DNA of 64,000 bases from Macrotrachela quadricornifera (taxonomy: Eukaryota; Rotifera; Eurotatoria; Philodinida; Philodinidae), in the NCBI GenBank assembly GCA_022393335.1, contig JAJEKB010019266.1, forward strand, positions 1-64,000, read 5' to 3'. Under the pieces are notes generated by a model. That model had not been told where the DNA came from. It saw only the letters and a program-made list of their open reading frames with translations, and made no database searches. The stretch's first letter is position 1; each line of letters starts with the position of its first letter. Positions 24,246 to 38,143 of the stretch are shown here, in pieces. A program made the translations under genes and the position numbers.

Positions 24246-25689
24246 TGACAATGAGGAGGGAGTATACCATACTAGAATAAATCCACAACAAGAAAGAAAA
24301 AAAGCGAAACGACAGACTTTCTATAGTTAGCTAGACTGATAATACCACTAATCATCACATATCATACCATATACGATACTCTCGAAGCAAAAGGATTAAA
24401 CATTTAAAATACTATGTTCAATTTCCTCGTACAAGTAGATCTATTTCTACTGAAAAAATATACTGTATAGATATTATGTACAAATATCCTTAAATACACG
24501 TCGACTATGTATAGAGTTATTTGAAGTTACGAATATTCAATGTGAAATTCATATTAGAATATTGCTCTTGGGCAAAAGCAACATTACTCATTAGAGAGTT
24601 CGATGATCTTTTGTAATTGTAATACAACTGTCAATAATCGCTCTAGTGAAAATTGTAATGTTTGAAATTCAAGGCAACAGTTGATCAACGCTGATCATTA
24701 TATGGCTCTTCAAAAGGAGTATTCCTATGAAAAAAATTTCCAATGACAATTCTTGAAGTGTAAATATTGTAAAATATCTGTATATGTTTAGTTTTTTACT
24801 TCTAAATGACTCAGATATAATCTAATCTGCTGCAGTATTTAACAAAGAATAATTCCATCAATGTTAGATTCACACTTTATTTACGTAAGAAGAAAAAAGA
24901 ATTTTTTTTATTATGAGTAACGGGATGATGAGACATATATATGTATACGATATAGTCTTTTTATTAGATTTTTTTCTTTTTATATTGTTTTTTTTCCTGA
25001 ATATGGGTCGATATTTTGGATTAAGCGCCTGCTTCGACCCTTTCGCGTCGCTCTTAGACATCTTATAGCTTTTTTCATATAATATAGTTAAAATAGGAAA
25101 AGTAGTCGAAATATATTTTTATTCGATTCCATATTTAATGGAAAATTTACAATCTATTTCGCATAATTTTCCTGATGGCTTGATCAATAATGCGTGCAAT
25201 CTATGAATGCGAGACAAATATCATTGTTTTGAACATTCATTTACATAACTTCGTCAATTGACAATTTCAAATCAAATCGAACAAAAAGAAAAATCAAAAA
25301 TTCAATATGAACATTTATTGACAGTTTCAGAAGAAGTGTAACATGCAACAATTGTGCAAGATTGAATTAGATCAGATTTGATAATGAATTAACAATGGTA
25401 CATTCAAAAGACGTTTATTCTTATTTTCCTTTATTGCAAATGCTTTGCTCATTAGATCGATGTAATTTTAACCGATTAAAAGAAAAATAAAACGAAGAAG
25501 GTGCAATTATTCGTCAGATTTTTTGTTTCTGTTTTATATCAATGCGTGTCAATAAGAATTTCTAGAAAAAGAGTAAAATGTCTATTGTTTTCTTTGCAAT
25601 GATTTTAAAAATGGATTTTATTTAATACATTTTATGACAATAACCCTTTACGATCGACCGTCTTTGTAGTAGAAAATATAATAAATGAC
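24246..25689. other. Intergenic, no supported gene
   Basis: No credible open frame. The minus-strand frame at 24870..25061 is Lys-rich and low-complexity and was not accepted. No repeat structure was identified in this stretch. Confidence 0.45.
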
Positions 25690-26245
25690 ATAAATAAATA
25701 TTGTATGTAGGTCATCTTTACATTTCTACACTATTTTCTCATTATTCATCTAACATCATAATAATAAAATTTTGATGAGAACTATTTTTGTATAAACTTA
25801 GCTGTCGGGTAAGACATACAAATGACTATGCTTTGCATTTTAGTTTTCAATCGCTTAATACGTTGTATTAAAAATATAAAATATACTACAAGATGCAGCG
25901 TGAAAAGTTCTACAATTTACAAAGTAAAATTTTATGCGACCAATTTTTTGCTGTCTCGAAAGAATCATTTTTTTCTATACGAAAAGAAATTCTTTTTATT
26001 TTATTGGATGTATAAAATAAATTGTTGTTTATAAACTATAGAGCTTTTCATGCTGTATCTTGTAGTATATTTTATATATTTAATACAACATATTAAGCGA
26101 TTGTAAACTGAAATGCAAAGTATAGCCATTAATATGTCTTACCCATCAGCTAAGTTTATATAAAAATAGTTCTCATCAAAGTTTTATTACTATTGGATTA
26201 GATGAATAATGAAAACATAGTGTAGAAATGTAGAGCTTTGTTTTA
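25690..26245. mobile_element. 0.55-kb palindromic element
   Basis: Inverted halves centred near 25975. Left-arm blocks such as CATTTCTACACTATTTTC, TTTGATGAGAACTATTTTTG and GACTATGCTTTGCATTTTAG reappear inverted at about 26100-26235 (GAAAACATAGTGTAGAAATG, AAAATAGTTCTCATCAAAG, GAAATGCAAAGTATAG). The core contains TTCTACAATTTACAAAG against TTTATAAACTATAGAGC. The 25822..26034 open frame inside it is a by-product of the repeat, not a gene. Related partial copies lie at 19950-20415 and, more weakly, near 30320-30430. Confidence 0.7.
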
Positions 26246-26584
26246 CTATCACTCTATATAAAAAAGAAGATTTTTCCAAGCATTCTCTAAGAAATTGATG
26301 TAGCTCTGTAAAGGTTTTTCGTATGATCTAAGTAAAAGTCTAGAACTAGAAATAAATAGTTTTCCAAATCAAGATCATCTTAAAGTCTACGGATTAAAAA
26401 TCATAATGTTTAGAATTAGGTTTTTTAAGAAAATAAAAGGCGTGAAATCAATTGTCACTATGTCCCTTGGAAGGAACGGCTGTCCGTAGCCGGATGATAA
26501 TATTTATTAGAATATAAATTTATTTTGATTTTTCAATGTTTTCTTCTTCATTTATAAAAATTATTTAATGTTAAGAAAAAGTCT

Positions 26585-29138
26585 TTATTTTTTGACAAAT
26601 CGAACATATTGTCCGGCATATTTAATTTCATATTTATTTTCTATTTGATTTTTATCTAATTCATTCATAATAGGATAAAAAATGTCATTAGAATCATAAA
26701 CCCTACAACCATTACAAGGTACAGCATAAATTGATAAAGTTTTTAATTTTGGAAGGTTTATCAATAAATTTATAATCATTTTTGATCAACTATTTATCCA
26801 TTCATTATTCATTGTGAAACTGTAAGTTAATATTAATTCTTGTAGATTTGAAAGATAACTAAAATCATTTTTTTTCTATTTGAATTCTATCTAAAAAAAT
26901 TCATCATATTCTATTTGTTGAATTTTTTTACATAAACACGAAATTAATTCATTTATCTTTGGATAATAATTGAGTACGAACTAATACTGAATGTTTTAAA
27001 TTTGGTAGAGAATAAATTAAAATTTGTTTAATTTAAACAGTTGTTACACTATTTAGTTTTACATTAATACGTTCAATTTCATTCGATGAATAATCATAAT
27101 TAATTGAAGTAATAGAATTAAAATAATTATTACAACAATTATAATCAATAAAACTAATAGATAATAATTTTGGCTTTTTTTATTTTAATAATGGAAATAA
27201 ATTTTGAAAATTAATATTATCTATCTTAATTAATTTAAGTGATGTTACATTATACCATAATCGGGGATTATGTTTTAAAATTTCATTATTATTCGATAAA
27301 ACAGTGTTAAAATCAATGAAATTTTTAAGTTCATTAAATTGAAATGGTAATGAATATATATAGGTATATTGATGTTGATGAATGTCAATATGCCAATTAT
27401 GTTCACACCAAAATTTATTTTTAAATGTTAATAAAATATCTTGAATATTATCTTTGTTATCAAATTTACGAGCATAATAATAAAAAGTTTTTAATTTTTT
27501 CATTGATTTTAATAATTTTTGTTCTAATTGAATGCCATCAAATACAGGGTGTCCAGTAAGTCATAAAACAGGGACACTAAAAATTGAATATTTCCATTAC
27601 GGTTCGACCAAACGGGCTCACTTTTTTACCAAGAATAGAGATATGTTCACACTCCAAATCCATATGGACAAGGGTAATGAAAACCTTTGTTAAGTATTAC
27701 TATTGGCCTCACTAAAAAAAAATTTTTCTTTCTTACATGTATGAAAAAAACAATATATAGGATGGTGCAAAAGTCACATTATCGATAAAAAATTGAATAT
27801 CTTCATTAGAGCTTTAGCAAACGAGCTGATTTTTTTACCATAGACCGAAGCATGTTCACATTCTAAATTTGTACGGACGATATTAGTGAGAATCCATTAT
27901 AAATACATTGTTTTCTTTTCCTATCTGTGAACAAGTAAATTTTCTTGTTGAGATCACTAGTGATATTTAACAAAGGTTCTCACTAAACTTGTCCGCATAG
28001 ATTTAAAGTGTGAACATGCCTCTATTCTTGGTAGAAAAATGAGCTCGTTCGGTCGAATCGTAATGGAAATATTCAATTTTTAGTGTCTCTGTTTCATGAC
28101 TTACTGGACACCCTGTAGTATATCATCAGAATTCATTCTATCAATGATGATGAAAATATATTAATAGCATGAAATATTTCATCGAGATTAGTTATAGGAG
28201 GGTACGTTCTGTCTCCTAGAATTCTTTTTGGTTTAAATTTAAGATAAAATTCTTTTAATTTAATATTAATATTTGTTGATTGATATTGTTCTTGTGTTAC
28301 ATTCGATCTTTCTGATTTAATAAATTTTTGAACATTGGGCAAAAGCTCTTTGAGACTCAAAACTGCGTTGGACAAATGTTCTGTTGATGAAAGACGATCT
28401 TCGAAAATTTTCACTCGTTAATTGCTCATTTATCTCTCCTGTGGATATGTAATAGACATCAAGCGGTTCTGATTCAATATTTAAATAAATTAAATTTGGT
28501 GTATATTTGATAATGGTAAACATATCTTTAAAATAATTTAAATTTAATGTTAATAAACAGATATGAAAATTAAAATGTAATTTATCAAGTTTTCCCCCTT
28601 GTAAACTTCCTATTATTGGCGGAAGATATTCAAATGTTTTTAATGTATTTTCATTATTAAATACATTTTTAAATAATATTTGTTCATTATCTAATTCATT
28701 TTTATTAAAGAAATTTTCAGTTAAAATTTCATTTTGAATTTTTAATGTATGTAATTTTTGAAAATTTTTATTTTCAATAATTAATTTTAATTGTTCATTA
28801 GCTAAAGAATATGGTGATGAAATGATGATTGATGATAGATTTGAAAATAAATCTAATGACAAAGTTAAATAATCAATATTAATTATTAATGTTTGTATTT
28901 GTGAACCAATAATTAATAAAATATTTTTCCAAAAATCTATATTTGATTTTGGTATTTGTAAATGATTAATAAATTGTTTTTGTTTAGTTAATATATTTTG
29001 TAATCTTTCACTATAATAAAAAAATGAATAAATTATTTCATTTGATGATAAATAATCAAATATATTCAAAATAATTTCTGTTGGTAATTAATCAAAATAT
29101 ATGGTTGATTTAGATTTCATTTGAATATAATCAGACAT
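26585..29138 (-). pseudogene. F-box protein, decayed
   Basis: The protein-like sequence starts at an ATG at 29138 (MSDYIQMKSK) and reaches the F-box LPTEIILNIFDYLSSNEIIYSF after an in-frame TAA at 29090-29088, where a residue such as Gln would be expected. An Asn/Leu/Ile-rich repeat-like region follows, of the sort in bdelloid F-box proteins that serve as SCF ubiquitin-ligase substrate adaptors. The frame shifts near 28420. It is then interrupted by an inserted palindromic element (27545..28115) and picks up again at about 27510 (LKSMKKLKTFYYYARKF). A number of further stops occur between 27180 and 26780, before a last block ending at 26585. The combination of nonsense, shift and insertion makes a functional product very unlikely. 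Confidence 0.72.
27545..28115. mobile_element. 571-bp Tc1/mariner-type MITE with TA duplication
   Basis: Terminal inverted repeats are near-perfect: left CAGGGTGTCCAGTAAGTCAT, right its reverse complement, ATGACTTACTGGACACCCTG. Both are flanked by TA, the target duplication of Tc1/mariner elements. Arms of about 170 bp pair throughout (for example ACCAAGAATAGAGATATG against CATGCCTCTATTCTTGGT). It interrupts the F-box pseudogene. The unpaired centre (about 27756-27900) is a diverged direct copy of the left arm starting GGATGGTGCAAAAGTCA, so a related element may have inserted into this one or the centre may be an internal duplication. It has no coding capacity. Confidence 0.85.
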
Positions 29139-30475
29139 TTTTTTTAAATAAATATTTATTATTAATTTTGTTTGAAAAAACAAAAATTTTTGCGATAGAC
29201 GAATTAACCAAAAGACCTTGTTATGATGATTCAAAAGAAAAATATCTCATCTTCATGATAAATAATATATCATGTTTTTTTATCAGATGAATTTTATGTA
29301 ATAGAATACTAGGAAATATTTTAGAAAGTCATACAATTTGAAACAAATAACTATTATTTATATGCATCAAACTCTTGGATATATTTCTTATGTTTCAATA
29401 TATCGATATTTTACAAGAATGATATAGATTTGTTGAAAATGACAAATATTAACAGATATAATGTCGACTATATATAATTTTGCAAGAATTTCCTTGTTAA
29501 TTCAAATGAAAAATCTCAAGCTGTTGCTATTGTTCAGATAGTTATTGTATATGTGAAGAATGATGAACTTAATTGGTTGAATGTTCATCTGTTTTATAAA
29601 TTTTTTAAAATATTTAAAAACTGATGAATTGAAATTACGAGATTCTCTTATTCATCTTGATGATGATGTTAAATAAATATAAATATGTAGGTTACAGAAT
29701 ACACAAGTCACATATCTATATCTGTTATCTTATTGATGGTATCTTTTTTTAAAATTTATTTAAAATAACAAAATTTACATAGATCTTTAGTTCTTTTTTT
29801 TTTTTCTAAAAGCCAAGTTCCAATAATAGTAACATGGATATATATATGTACTGAACTAAATCTGTTTTATATTTTTAAGAGATTTAAAATACATTTAGAA
29901 AACTATAGAATGTTGCATCTCTCATGTATCAAAAAAAATTAAAATCGAAAGATAATTCGAAATTTGAGATTTTTATTTTAGTCAAATTTATGTGTACAGA
30001 ATTTGGAAAATATCTCAAACCAGACGAATTGAAATTTTTGTTTGTTTATAAATCTAATAATTCAGGTATAAAAACGAAAAATATGCAATTTTTTTACTTA
30101 ACATGAGAGTGTAAAATAGATCTCATAGAAGGACACAAAGAAGCAAAACAATTACGAAGAATAAATAAGAAATAAGCCAAGAAAAGTGCTTAGTAGTCTT
30201 AAGCTTTTTCTTTCCAGAAGAAACAAGTGTCTTTCGAAACATTTTCCAAATTAAAAAAAAATTTCCCCAAACGAGCGTTCATCCATAGGGATAGATTCTA
30301 CACCTCGTGCCAAATAACGGATGATTCATAATAAAAAGCTATACTTTGCATTGTATATTTGAATTTTTAAATCCATTCTCTTACACAAAGTGAATATACT
30401 ATAAGATTTTTTTGTTGTATCTTATGACATATTTAGTTTATTATATTCTTCCTAGTAATGTAATTTTTAATAATT
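29139..30475. other. Intergenic, no supported gene
   Basis: Short open frames only (for example 29924..30106 plus strand, Lys-rich, unsupported). A string near 30330-30430 (ACTTTGCATTGTATA, GATTTTTTTGTTGTATCTTATG) resembles part of the 25690-26245 palindrome and may be a decayed fragment. Confidence 0.4.
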
Positions 30476-33400
30476 CTATATGGCATCAAAAATGTCAAAT
30501 AAGTTAATATCAGATGTGTCTGGATCGGAAGAGTCTTTCGGAACATTTATTCGATGGCGTGATCGTTGAGACTTTTCTTTCTTTCTCTTCCAGTGTACTG
30601 TATATTCTAAAGCTTGTTGTCTTAAAAATAAATTTTCACTTTGTCTTAAATGTTGAATAAGATTTTGACATTGTTCTCGGTCAACATTTGCTTTATTAAA
30701 TACATGACTTTTAAGTAAATTGAAAACAAATAATCCTTGATTTTTTTCTTTGATAAACCATTGAGCTAAATCAAATTTTTCATTAAAATTTAATTTTTGT
30801 ATAAAAGAATCAGACTTTTTGCCAGATATAATTGTTGATAATTGTATTAAAATTCTTTCAAAATAAATCTCAGATAAATTTTCTTGAAGTAATATTAACA
30901 TTGATTCAAGATCATCTTTATTTTGAGCTATTTTTATTAATAATGTACCAATAAGAAGAGCAAATGTTTTATCAAATTGAAGAATTATTGGTACAAAAGA
31001 ACGAAAAGAAAGTTTCGTATCATAATCAAATTGATCAATATGAGTAATAAGATTAGTTAAAATAGAATGAATACGATGATAAACTGGTAGATCATGTTGA
31101 TTATCAAGAGCATTTTCTTTCGAATCAATTTCATCTCGACGTGATATTAAGCTTTTAAGGATATCAATAATTGTATCAGATGATAATCTATCACAAAAAA
31201 AAAATATTTTTATTTTTATTAAATTAAATTCTTCTTCTTTAACTTACATTTTTTGTAAATTATAAGATGAAATAATTTGTGTAAAAGCAGATTTCCATAA
31301 TACATTTGCATTTTTATCAAATTGAATGCATAATTGTTTACTTTTTTCAATGAATTTTTGTAAATCACAATATTCATAATTAATATTTGTCCAAGCCCAT
31401 AAACGTGCTTCTAATGATGTTGGATGATCTAATATTTTAAATTGAATTCGATTAATAAACATTTGAAAAAGATGATTAGAAGTATTTATTAATTGAGTTA
31501 ATGGCCAACGAGAACATCCTCGATATTCACCAAATAATGTTTGTATTACTGGAAGATAATTATCATCTGCAGCTTCTTCAAGAATTTTCCAAATAATTAT
31601 TTCATCATCATTTGAATTTGATTTACCAACAAAATTAAGTAATGTTAAAATAAGACATGCACGAACATCTTGATGAGGATAACTATCCCATAAAGGTTTT
31701 ATAATTGATGTTATTAAACTTGAATCAGATGCAAATTCATTTAATAAACGAAGAATTTCTTTATTTGCTGTTACACCTATTAAATATATAAAGAAAATTT
31801 CTTAGTACAATTCCTCTTAGAAATATTTATACTGTTAATAAAGAGGTACTAGAAAAATGATTAAAATAATCCTGATATCAACGGCGTTTTGTTACATTAT
31901 TAGGTGTTATTGAGTCTCTTATATCCTTTTTCTTAAAATGCTGACCTAGACATGATATAGCTTCTAGCACTGATTGTGGATATATAATATTTGTCTATAA
32001 TTTTGTAGATGATCCCTCTCTTCTAGGATAGACGCGGTTATCTTTAAAATAAGAGGAATTAGTTAAAATTTTTGTATGATCCATGAAGTAGAGTAGAATG
32101 AAATTTCTTTCTCTATATTTCAACATTCTTTTTATATCGAACTGAAAATAAAAAAAAAAAGAAGTTTATATTCTAAAATAATTTGATTTACCAAGTTTTT
32201 GAAATTGTTCATCACGAACTAATTCAAGATAATGTTTTAAAAATATTTCTGTAGGTATTCTACGTGATATAGTTAACATAGCATCACTAATATATTTAGC
32301 ATTTGATGCATTTAATTTTATTTTTAAAGAATGAAATTGTTTGAGTAAATCTTGAGAAGTTAAATCAAAACTAGCTGGTAAACATATAAGTATAGGAACA
32401 AGTGGTTCGACATTGGTACTGGTATTAATCTTTAATGATAAAGAAGAAATTTGTTTTTCTTCAAGCCATTGAAGAGATTCATTATATGTATGTGTTAAAC
32501 GATGAAGAATACGTAATGATTTTAATTTATTTAGATTTGTTACTTCATTATTCTAGAAAAGGAAAATAATTTTTCGTTTATATTTATTCTTATTGAAATA
32601 GATTAACCTGTATAAAATCATGTACAATAATCTTTGTGATATGTTCTTGTTGTTTTCCAGTTAAATGACGAAACGAACTATTTAAAGTATTAATATGTAA
32701 TCCTGGTAATTTCATATTTTTTGTTTCAGATTGTAAATTTGTTACAAATTTCGTTTCTTCTTTAGATAGTTTTTCAATTGTAACACATTTATCATCTTCA
32801 ATTAATTTATCTATTAATTGTCGATGTTGTGAAGAACGTAAAGCAATTTGTTGAACAATTTCATTAATAAAAAAACTCTTATCAATTTTATTAATCAATT
32901 GATTAACACGTTCAAATTGAGTTGATTGGTTTTTTAAAAATAATGAAATCATTGAAGAATAGGTATCAATTTTAAATGATAATTGAAGTTTTGTTGATGA
33001 AGGAAGATAATCAGTAAAGAATGAATTAATAAATGAATCAATTTGTGGTAAACGCCATGATTTCTGTAAATACGAAGTTAATGAATTATTCAATTCATCT
33101 AACATATATTTTGAGAGAAATTTTGGAAAAATATCATTTATAAGAATATCTGCTAGAAGATTACGTGCTATTGGATATGACTCAGGTAATGATTCAATAT
33201 AAAGTTTAAGACTATCATTCTTTGAAAAGCATCTAAAGAGAGAATAAAATAAATTTGAATAATATATATATTAAGAATTTATTTAAATCAATAACTAATC
33301 TTCTCTTTACTTAAATCTTACTTTTGAATTAAATCATGTGAAAACTATATAAATTTTTCTTTTCTTACCGTTTGATGATTTTACAAGCAAACGTTTGAAT

Positions 33401-35614
33401 TTGTTCTCTAAGTTCTTTATTTGGATGATATTCAATACGTTGTAGTAATAATAATCCATAATTAATAATAATTTGTATAGTACTTGTTGAGTTTTGATGA
33501 CGATTAAGAACAAATTCAATAATTGTTTCAATTATTTCAGAATTATTCGGTAAAATTTTAAGTTGAAATCGATTATTATATTCAGATATATTACATAAAA
33601 ATTTTTCAATAGTAGAAATGGGTTCATTAATAAATTGTTTTTGTATCCATTGAAGAACATATTTAACTTGTTCTTCATTTGTTGAAAGAGCACATTGAAG
33701 TAAAAGAATATAATTTTGTTGACGTTGATATGCATGTGATCTAGTTTGATTAAATAAATTTATAAATCGATCAAATACATCTTGTGTCATTAATTGATAT
33801 CGAATTAATGATAAATGTTGTTTTGCAGAAATTTTTTTATTTATTTCATTTTGAGAAATTAAATGAAGAGAAAGTGGTGTAGTTATTTCAGGATATTCTT
33901 CGAATAATTTAAGTGTTGTTTCATCTCCTTCTTTTAATAATTTTTCTATAAATAATTCTTTTCCTATACGTTCATGAATAACAATATCAAATAACCATTT
34001 TCGTTGTTTTTGACGACTATAAAGACCAACATGTTGATTACTATTTTGTAACATATATTGAAGAAGACGAATTGTATAATTTGATGACCATTTACAAGTA
34101 TTATATAAAGCAAAAAATAAACGAACGTAATTATTAAGAGAAAATGAACGAGGAAATTCAAATGAATTCAGATCGAGTCCTTCATCACTCCAATAAGTTT
34201 GATATTTAATTGTACCTATATTATAGAAATATAAAATCTATTTCAGGAGGTTTCAAACAATTTTAAAATTCATTATTTTTACATTCAACTAAAGTAAATT
34301 CTGTAATATTGGCGTATTATTTGCATGAATTTGTAATTGATTTGATTCGAAAGATCTAATTTACTCATTTATATTAAATTTACAGATTTCATTTGAATAT
34401 GAGAATTCAAGAGAAATTAGATAATTTTTATAAATGTACAAAATACATACAAAAATGAGACTAGGAGCTCAAGGTTCATTCCTTGATGATATCTCAACTA
34501 TATTGAATCAGAAAATATAAATCTGATATTTATAAATTTCAACCCACTCTCCACCAATATAGTTATTCAATAAGCATGTACAATAATCTGCCAAAATTAT
34601 AAAGAGTTTCCTTTTATAAAATACAAAAATGATGATATTTTGAAATCGTTCTAGAACTTCTGGGACACTATTTGATATTAGAAAAAATAATAAAATAAAA
34701 CCTGGTTCATTTGATGCTACAATTGTAATTAATTCAATCATTTCATCTGGTACTTTCTTAAAAAAATATTTTTGTTGTGATTGAATAAAATATGGTAAAA
34801 ATCTTTTATGTTCTTCTAATTGATTAATATATTCAATTGTTAAATGACATATTGTTTTTGTTTCTTTTCGTGCTAATAATGATAATATTCTATTATTGTC
34901 TTGAAAATATTTTGAAAATTTTTCATTATTATTTTTCTTTTCAGTTAAATCACATTGTATTAAATGAATAATAATAAGAGGTTGATATTTCATTAGTTTT
35001 GAAAGAAATAAAGATAATGTATCAATTTGTTCGAAACGTTGAATTGACCATCGTGATAAAAGATTTAATATTTGATCTTTTGAACAAAATGGTACTAAAT
35101 GAGCATCAAGATTATATTGATAATGACGATATGTTTCAGTTAAATAACATGCAAGATTATAAAAGAATGATGAAGATTTTTTTAAACAATCAATTTTATG
35201 AAGATTTTCTAAGATTTGATTTTTAATACTAATAAAAACAAAATGAATAGAATTTTTGTTTTAATACAATTATTTTTAATGATAAACTTACAAATGAGGA
35301 ATATTTTTATCATTTATTGTTTCAATAATAAATTCATATATTTGTTTTTCATCTTTTTGAATTTTAAGCCAACTTTTTCCAGCAATAACTCGTTGTTTTA
35401 TTGGCGATGAATCATTTTTGAATATTTCTATTAAATTTTTATCATTTTTTCTTGATTTTGATAAAAAAGCTAACATTTGTAAATCATCATAAGATGATGA
35501 TTGCTTTAAATATTTTTCGATTTCATTTGTACCTAATAATGTTAAAACATATTTTACACGATCTTCCCACGTACCTTCAGTTTTTAATAATTCATATTTG
35601 TTAATTATGGACAT
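30476..35614 (-). CDS. Large probably helical-repeat protein, function unknown
   Basis: Seven or so exons give about 1,300 residues starting at MSIINKYELLK with the block TWEDRVKYVLTLLGTNEIEKYL. Splices followed by frame: 35290-35231 (codon split TT/T), about 34699-34210 (G/GT), and about 32190-31778 (G/GT). The protein is built of amphipathic helices rich in Leu, Ile, Gln, Glu and Lys with no membrane segment or signal peptide, as expected for a HEAT/ARM-like solenoid scaffold; no individual repeat family could be assigned by eye. The C-terminus is polar, with KKEKSQRSRHR and an acidic SSDPDTSD stretch ending LFDIFDAI. Two introns, of about 410 and 490 bp, are far longer than the usual 50. 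The gene seems intact. I do not recognise a function. Confidence 0.65.
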
Positions 35615-36731
35615 TTTTTCAAAACAAAATTATTCAGTAATAATTTACAAACAAAACATATGATTTTTATACATATGTCAAAACTATTGAGTTTCTATTC
35701 ATAACGAAATTATATATATGAAGAATAATATTGACATAACGAAGGCTTCATCTTTTCTTTTTTGATATACAATAATGATGAATCATACATGTTTTGTTCT
35801 TTCGCAATCATTTATAATTTTTTTAAACTTATAGAATTTTTTTAAACTTATAGAATTTTTTCTCTTTGACAAAGAGAAAAAGGCATTCTAACCTTGATTA
35901 TATACAGGTTATGTATGTTATTTTTGATAATTTTATTCGTATTGCTGCAATCATGAAAAACCTCAAAAGTGCCTTATTTTGATATCAGGTCTAATAAAGT
36001 CTAAAAGAATGTCATCTGACGCCGTTTTGAATTCTACATGTAGAAGAACCTATCAAAGAAAGACAACATGTATACTAGCCGAGATTTTTTATGACAAACA
36101 AACAGCAATCAATTCTGATTTAGTACACAATTATTATTTCAATTAATCATCATTTTTTTATGGTTTGCTAACCATTAGTGCACTAGCTTTTCGTAAAACC
36201 TGAATACAAAATTAACAACTAGTCTGATCGGGCTCATTCAAGCACAGATCGAAGAGCCAATATCCAGCCTACCTTTAGGACACATAAACAAAAAAAAACA
36301 TTTTTTTAAAGTTTTTACTAAAAAAGAGGGAGGAGGGTATTCTTTAAGAGTAAAATAGTAATAACTTTATTAATAAAAAGCATTAGTTTTTAGTCAACAT
36401 GTCTCGACAATTTTCGTCCATTTATCAATCACTAGTGGAATGGAAAATTAATCACGTTAGAACGGAAATTTCATGCACTTGCTAACTATCTATTCAGAAT
36501 TCTTTTTTTAGCTTAAATTTAATTTATTGAGATCGAACAATTGATAAAACCCATGAAAAACATTTTTACAAAACGTTAACTACAAAAGTCTAGATATGTA
36601 TGTTTGCTCATTTATCAGACATATATAAATCTTGTTGAAGTCTATCAAAAGTAGTGAGTTCCAATCAGATCACATAGGCATTGTTCTGTCATTTGTACCC
36701 TCTTTGAATGATATTTTGGAATACTTACAAC
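35615..36731. other. Upstream spacer of the helical-repeat gene
   Basis: Nothing coding is supported. A direct repeat, AACTTATAGAATTTTTT, occurs twice in tandem at about 35824-35860. Just left of the transposon end, about 36640-36730, a plus-strand frame reads SSEFQSDHIGIVLSFVPSL; it is too short to call and does not continue recognisably beyond the transposon. Confidence 0.4.
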
Positions 36732-38135
36732 CAGGGGCGGCGGAGCCATTAGGCTTGGGGAGGCTCAAGTTTCCCCTAAAAAATAAGAGGGGAGGCTTGG
36801 GGAGGCCCAATATTTGAAAAAAATTTAGGATCCTATTCTAAATTAAATTGAATGTTCTAAATATTATCAACAAAGTTTAGTCTGTATGTATATTTGCATG
36901 CACAAATGCTAAAACCATGATTTTTTTTTAAAAATACGTTGCCGGCGTTCTCTACAACAACTGTATCAAAAAATTCTATTGACTTCTACTGATGCATTTT
37001 TAGAAAATTGAAAAAATATATATAAAAGGTTTCTATTTATTATTGTATTAAAAATAAGAAACATCTTAGAAATAAAATCTATTTCTCATTTACTTTTGCA
37101 CAGAAAAATGATAAAAATTAGATTGCTTTGAAAGATGTCCTGTTAAATTTTTTATAATATTTAAAAAAAGGTGTCCTTGGACTATTGTAAGCGATTTTGA
37201 AAGGGCAAAATGCGACGATGTCAGAGATACTGTTATTTATCACTATAACAGTTGACAAACAGTGTCACAAATGGCAGGCTGATCATCAAAAGCAAGTCTT
37301 TTTGTACAAAAATGCACTACGAAATACAGTGATACCATCAAAGTGATCGGTTTCGTGTTCGAAAATCGTCTTAAACGATGAATAGTGAACAGGTAGACGA
37401 TTAGTTGTTTAAATAGAGAAGCGAATTCGACTCAAAAGAGTAAAAAATTATAGAGTCTCATACATCTTATAGCCCTCATAAAAATCGATTAGAACAGGTC
37501 AAGAGAACACTTTGTTTTTTTAAAAAACTTCAAGTTCTATGATTTGTTTGAGCGAAAATAAATGAGAAATAGATATATTAAAAATATTTTTGTTCTTTTC
37601 AATCCAGCGGACAGTAGCAACATTTTGTGCATCTTTTCTTTCAATTTTGAAAGAGCTCATCAGAACAGGTCAACAGGACATTGTGGTGCAATTGTTCTAG
37701 AGAATTCAACAATAGTTGCTAGGATTCATTTTTTGGAATTGTTCTTTGAATTCCGGTCTTTATTTTGTCATCAACTGGAAATAAGTAACACAAAGACGAC
37801 TGTCTGGCTGAGAGTGACGGCAGACAAAGTTTCGGACGAGCATTAACTGAAGATTAAGTCTTACTCTTCCAAATCATGAATTTTTTGGTATAGTTAAATT
37901 TTGTCGTATTCTATCATATAGATAAATGTTATGGTTTAACAAAATTCAGTAAGTCCAAAAAAATGAATTCCGTGATACTCAAATTCAGGATTGCATCAAT
38001 TGAAAAAAATTTCGAGATTATATGATCTGTCTGTGCAGAGATATATACAAAATCGACTATATTCAAAATATGTTGGAACACTCGATATCTCTTTAATAAA
38101 AGTTAGAGTTAGAAAACTAGAAGCTTCCTCTCTTC

Positions 38136-38143
38136 CTCTATAT
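38136..38143. repeat. Left 8-bp target-site duplication
   Basis: CTCTATAT immediately precedes the left end of the nested hAT and is repeated exactly after its right end. Confidence 0.85.

Noticed and set aside
25822..26034. 70-codon plus-strand frame
   Set aside because: It lies wholly in the palindromic element and straddles its centre; no independent support.
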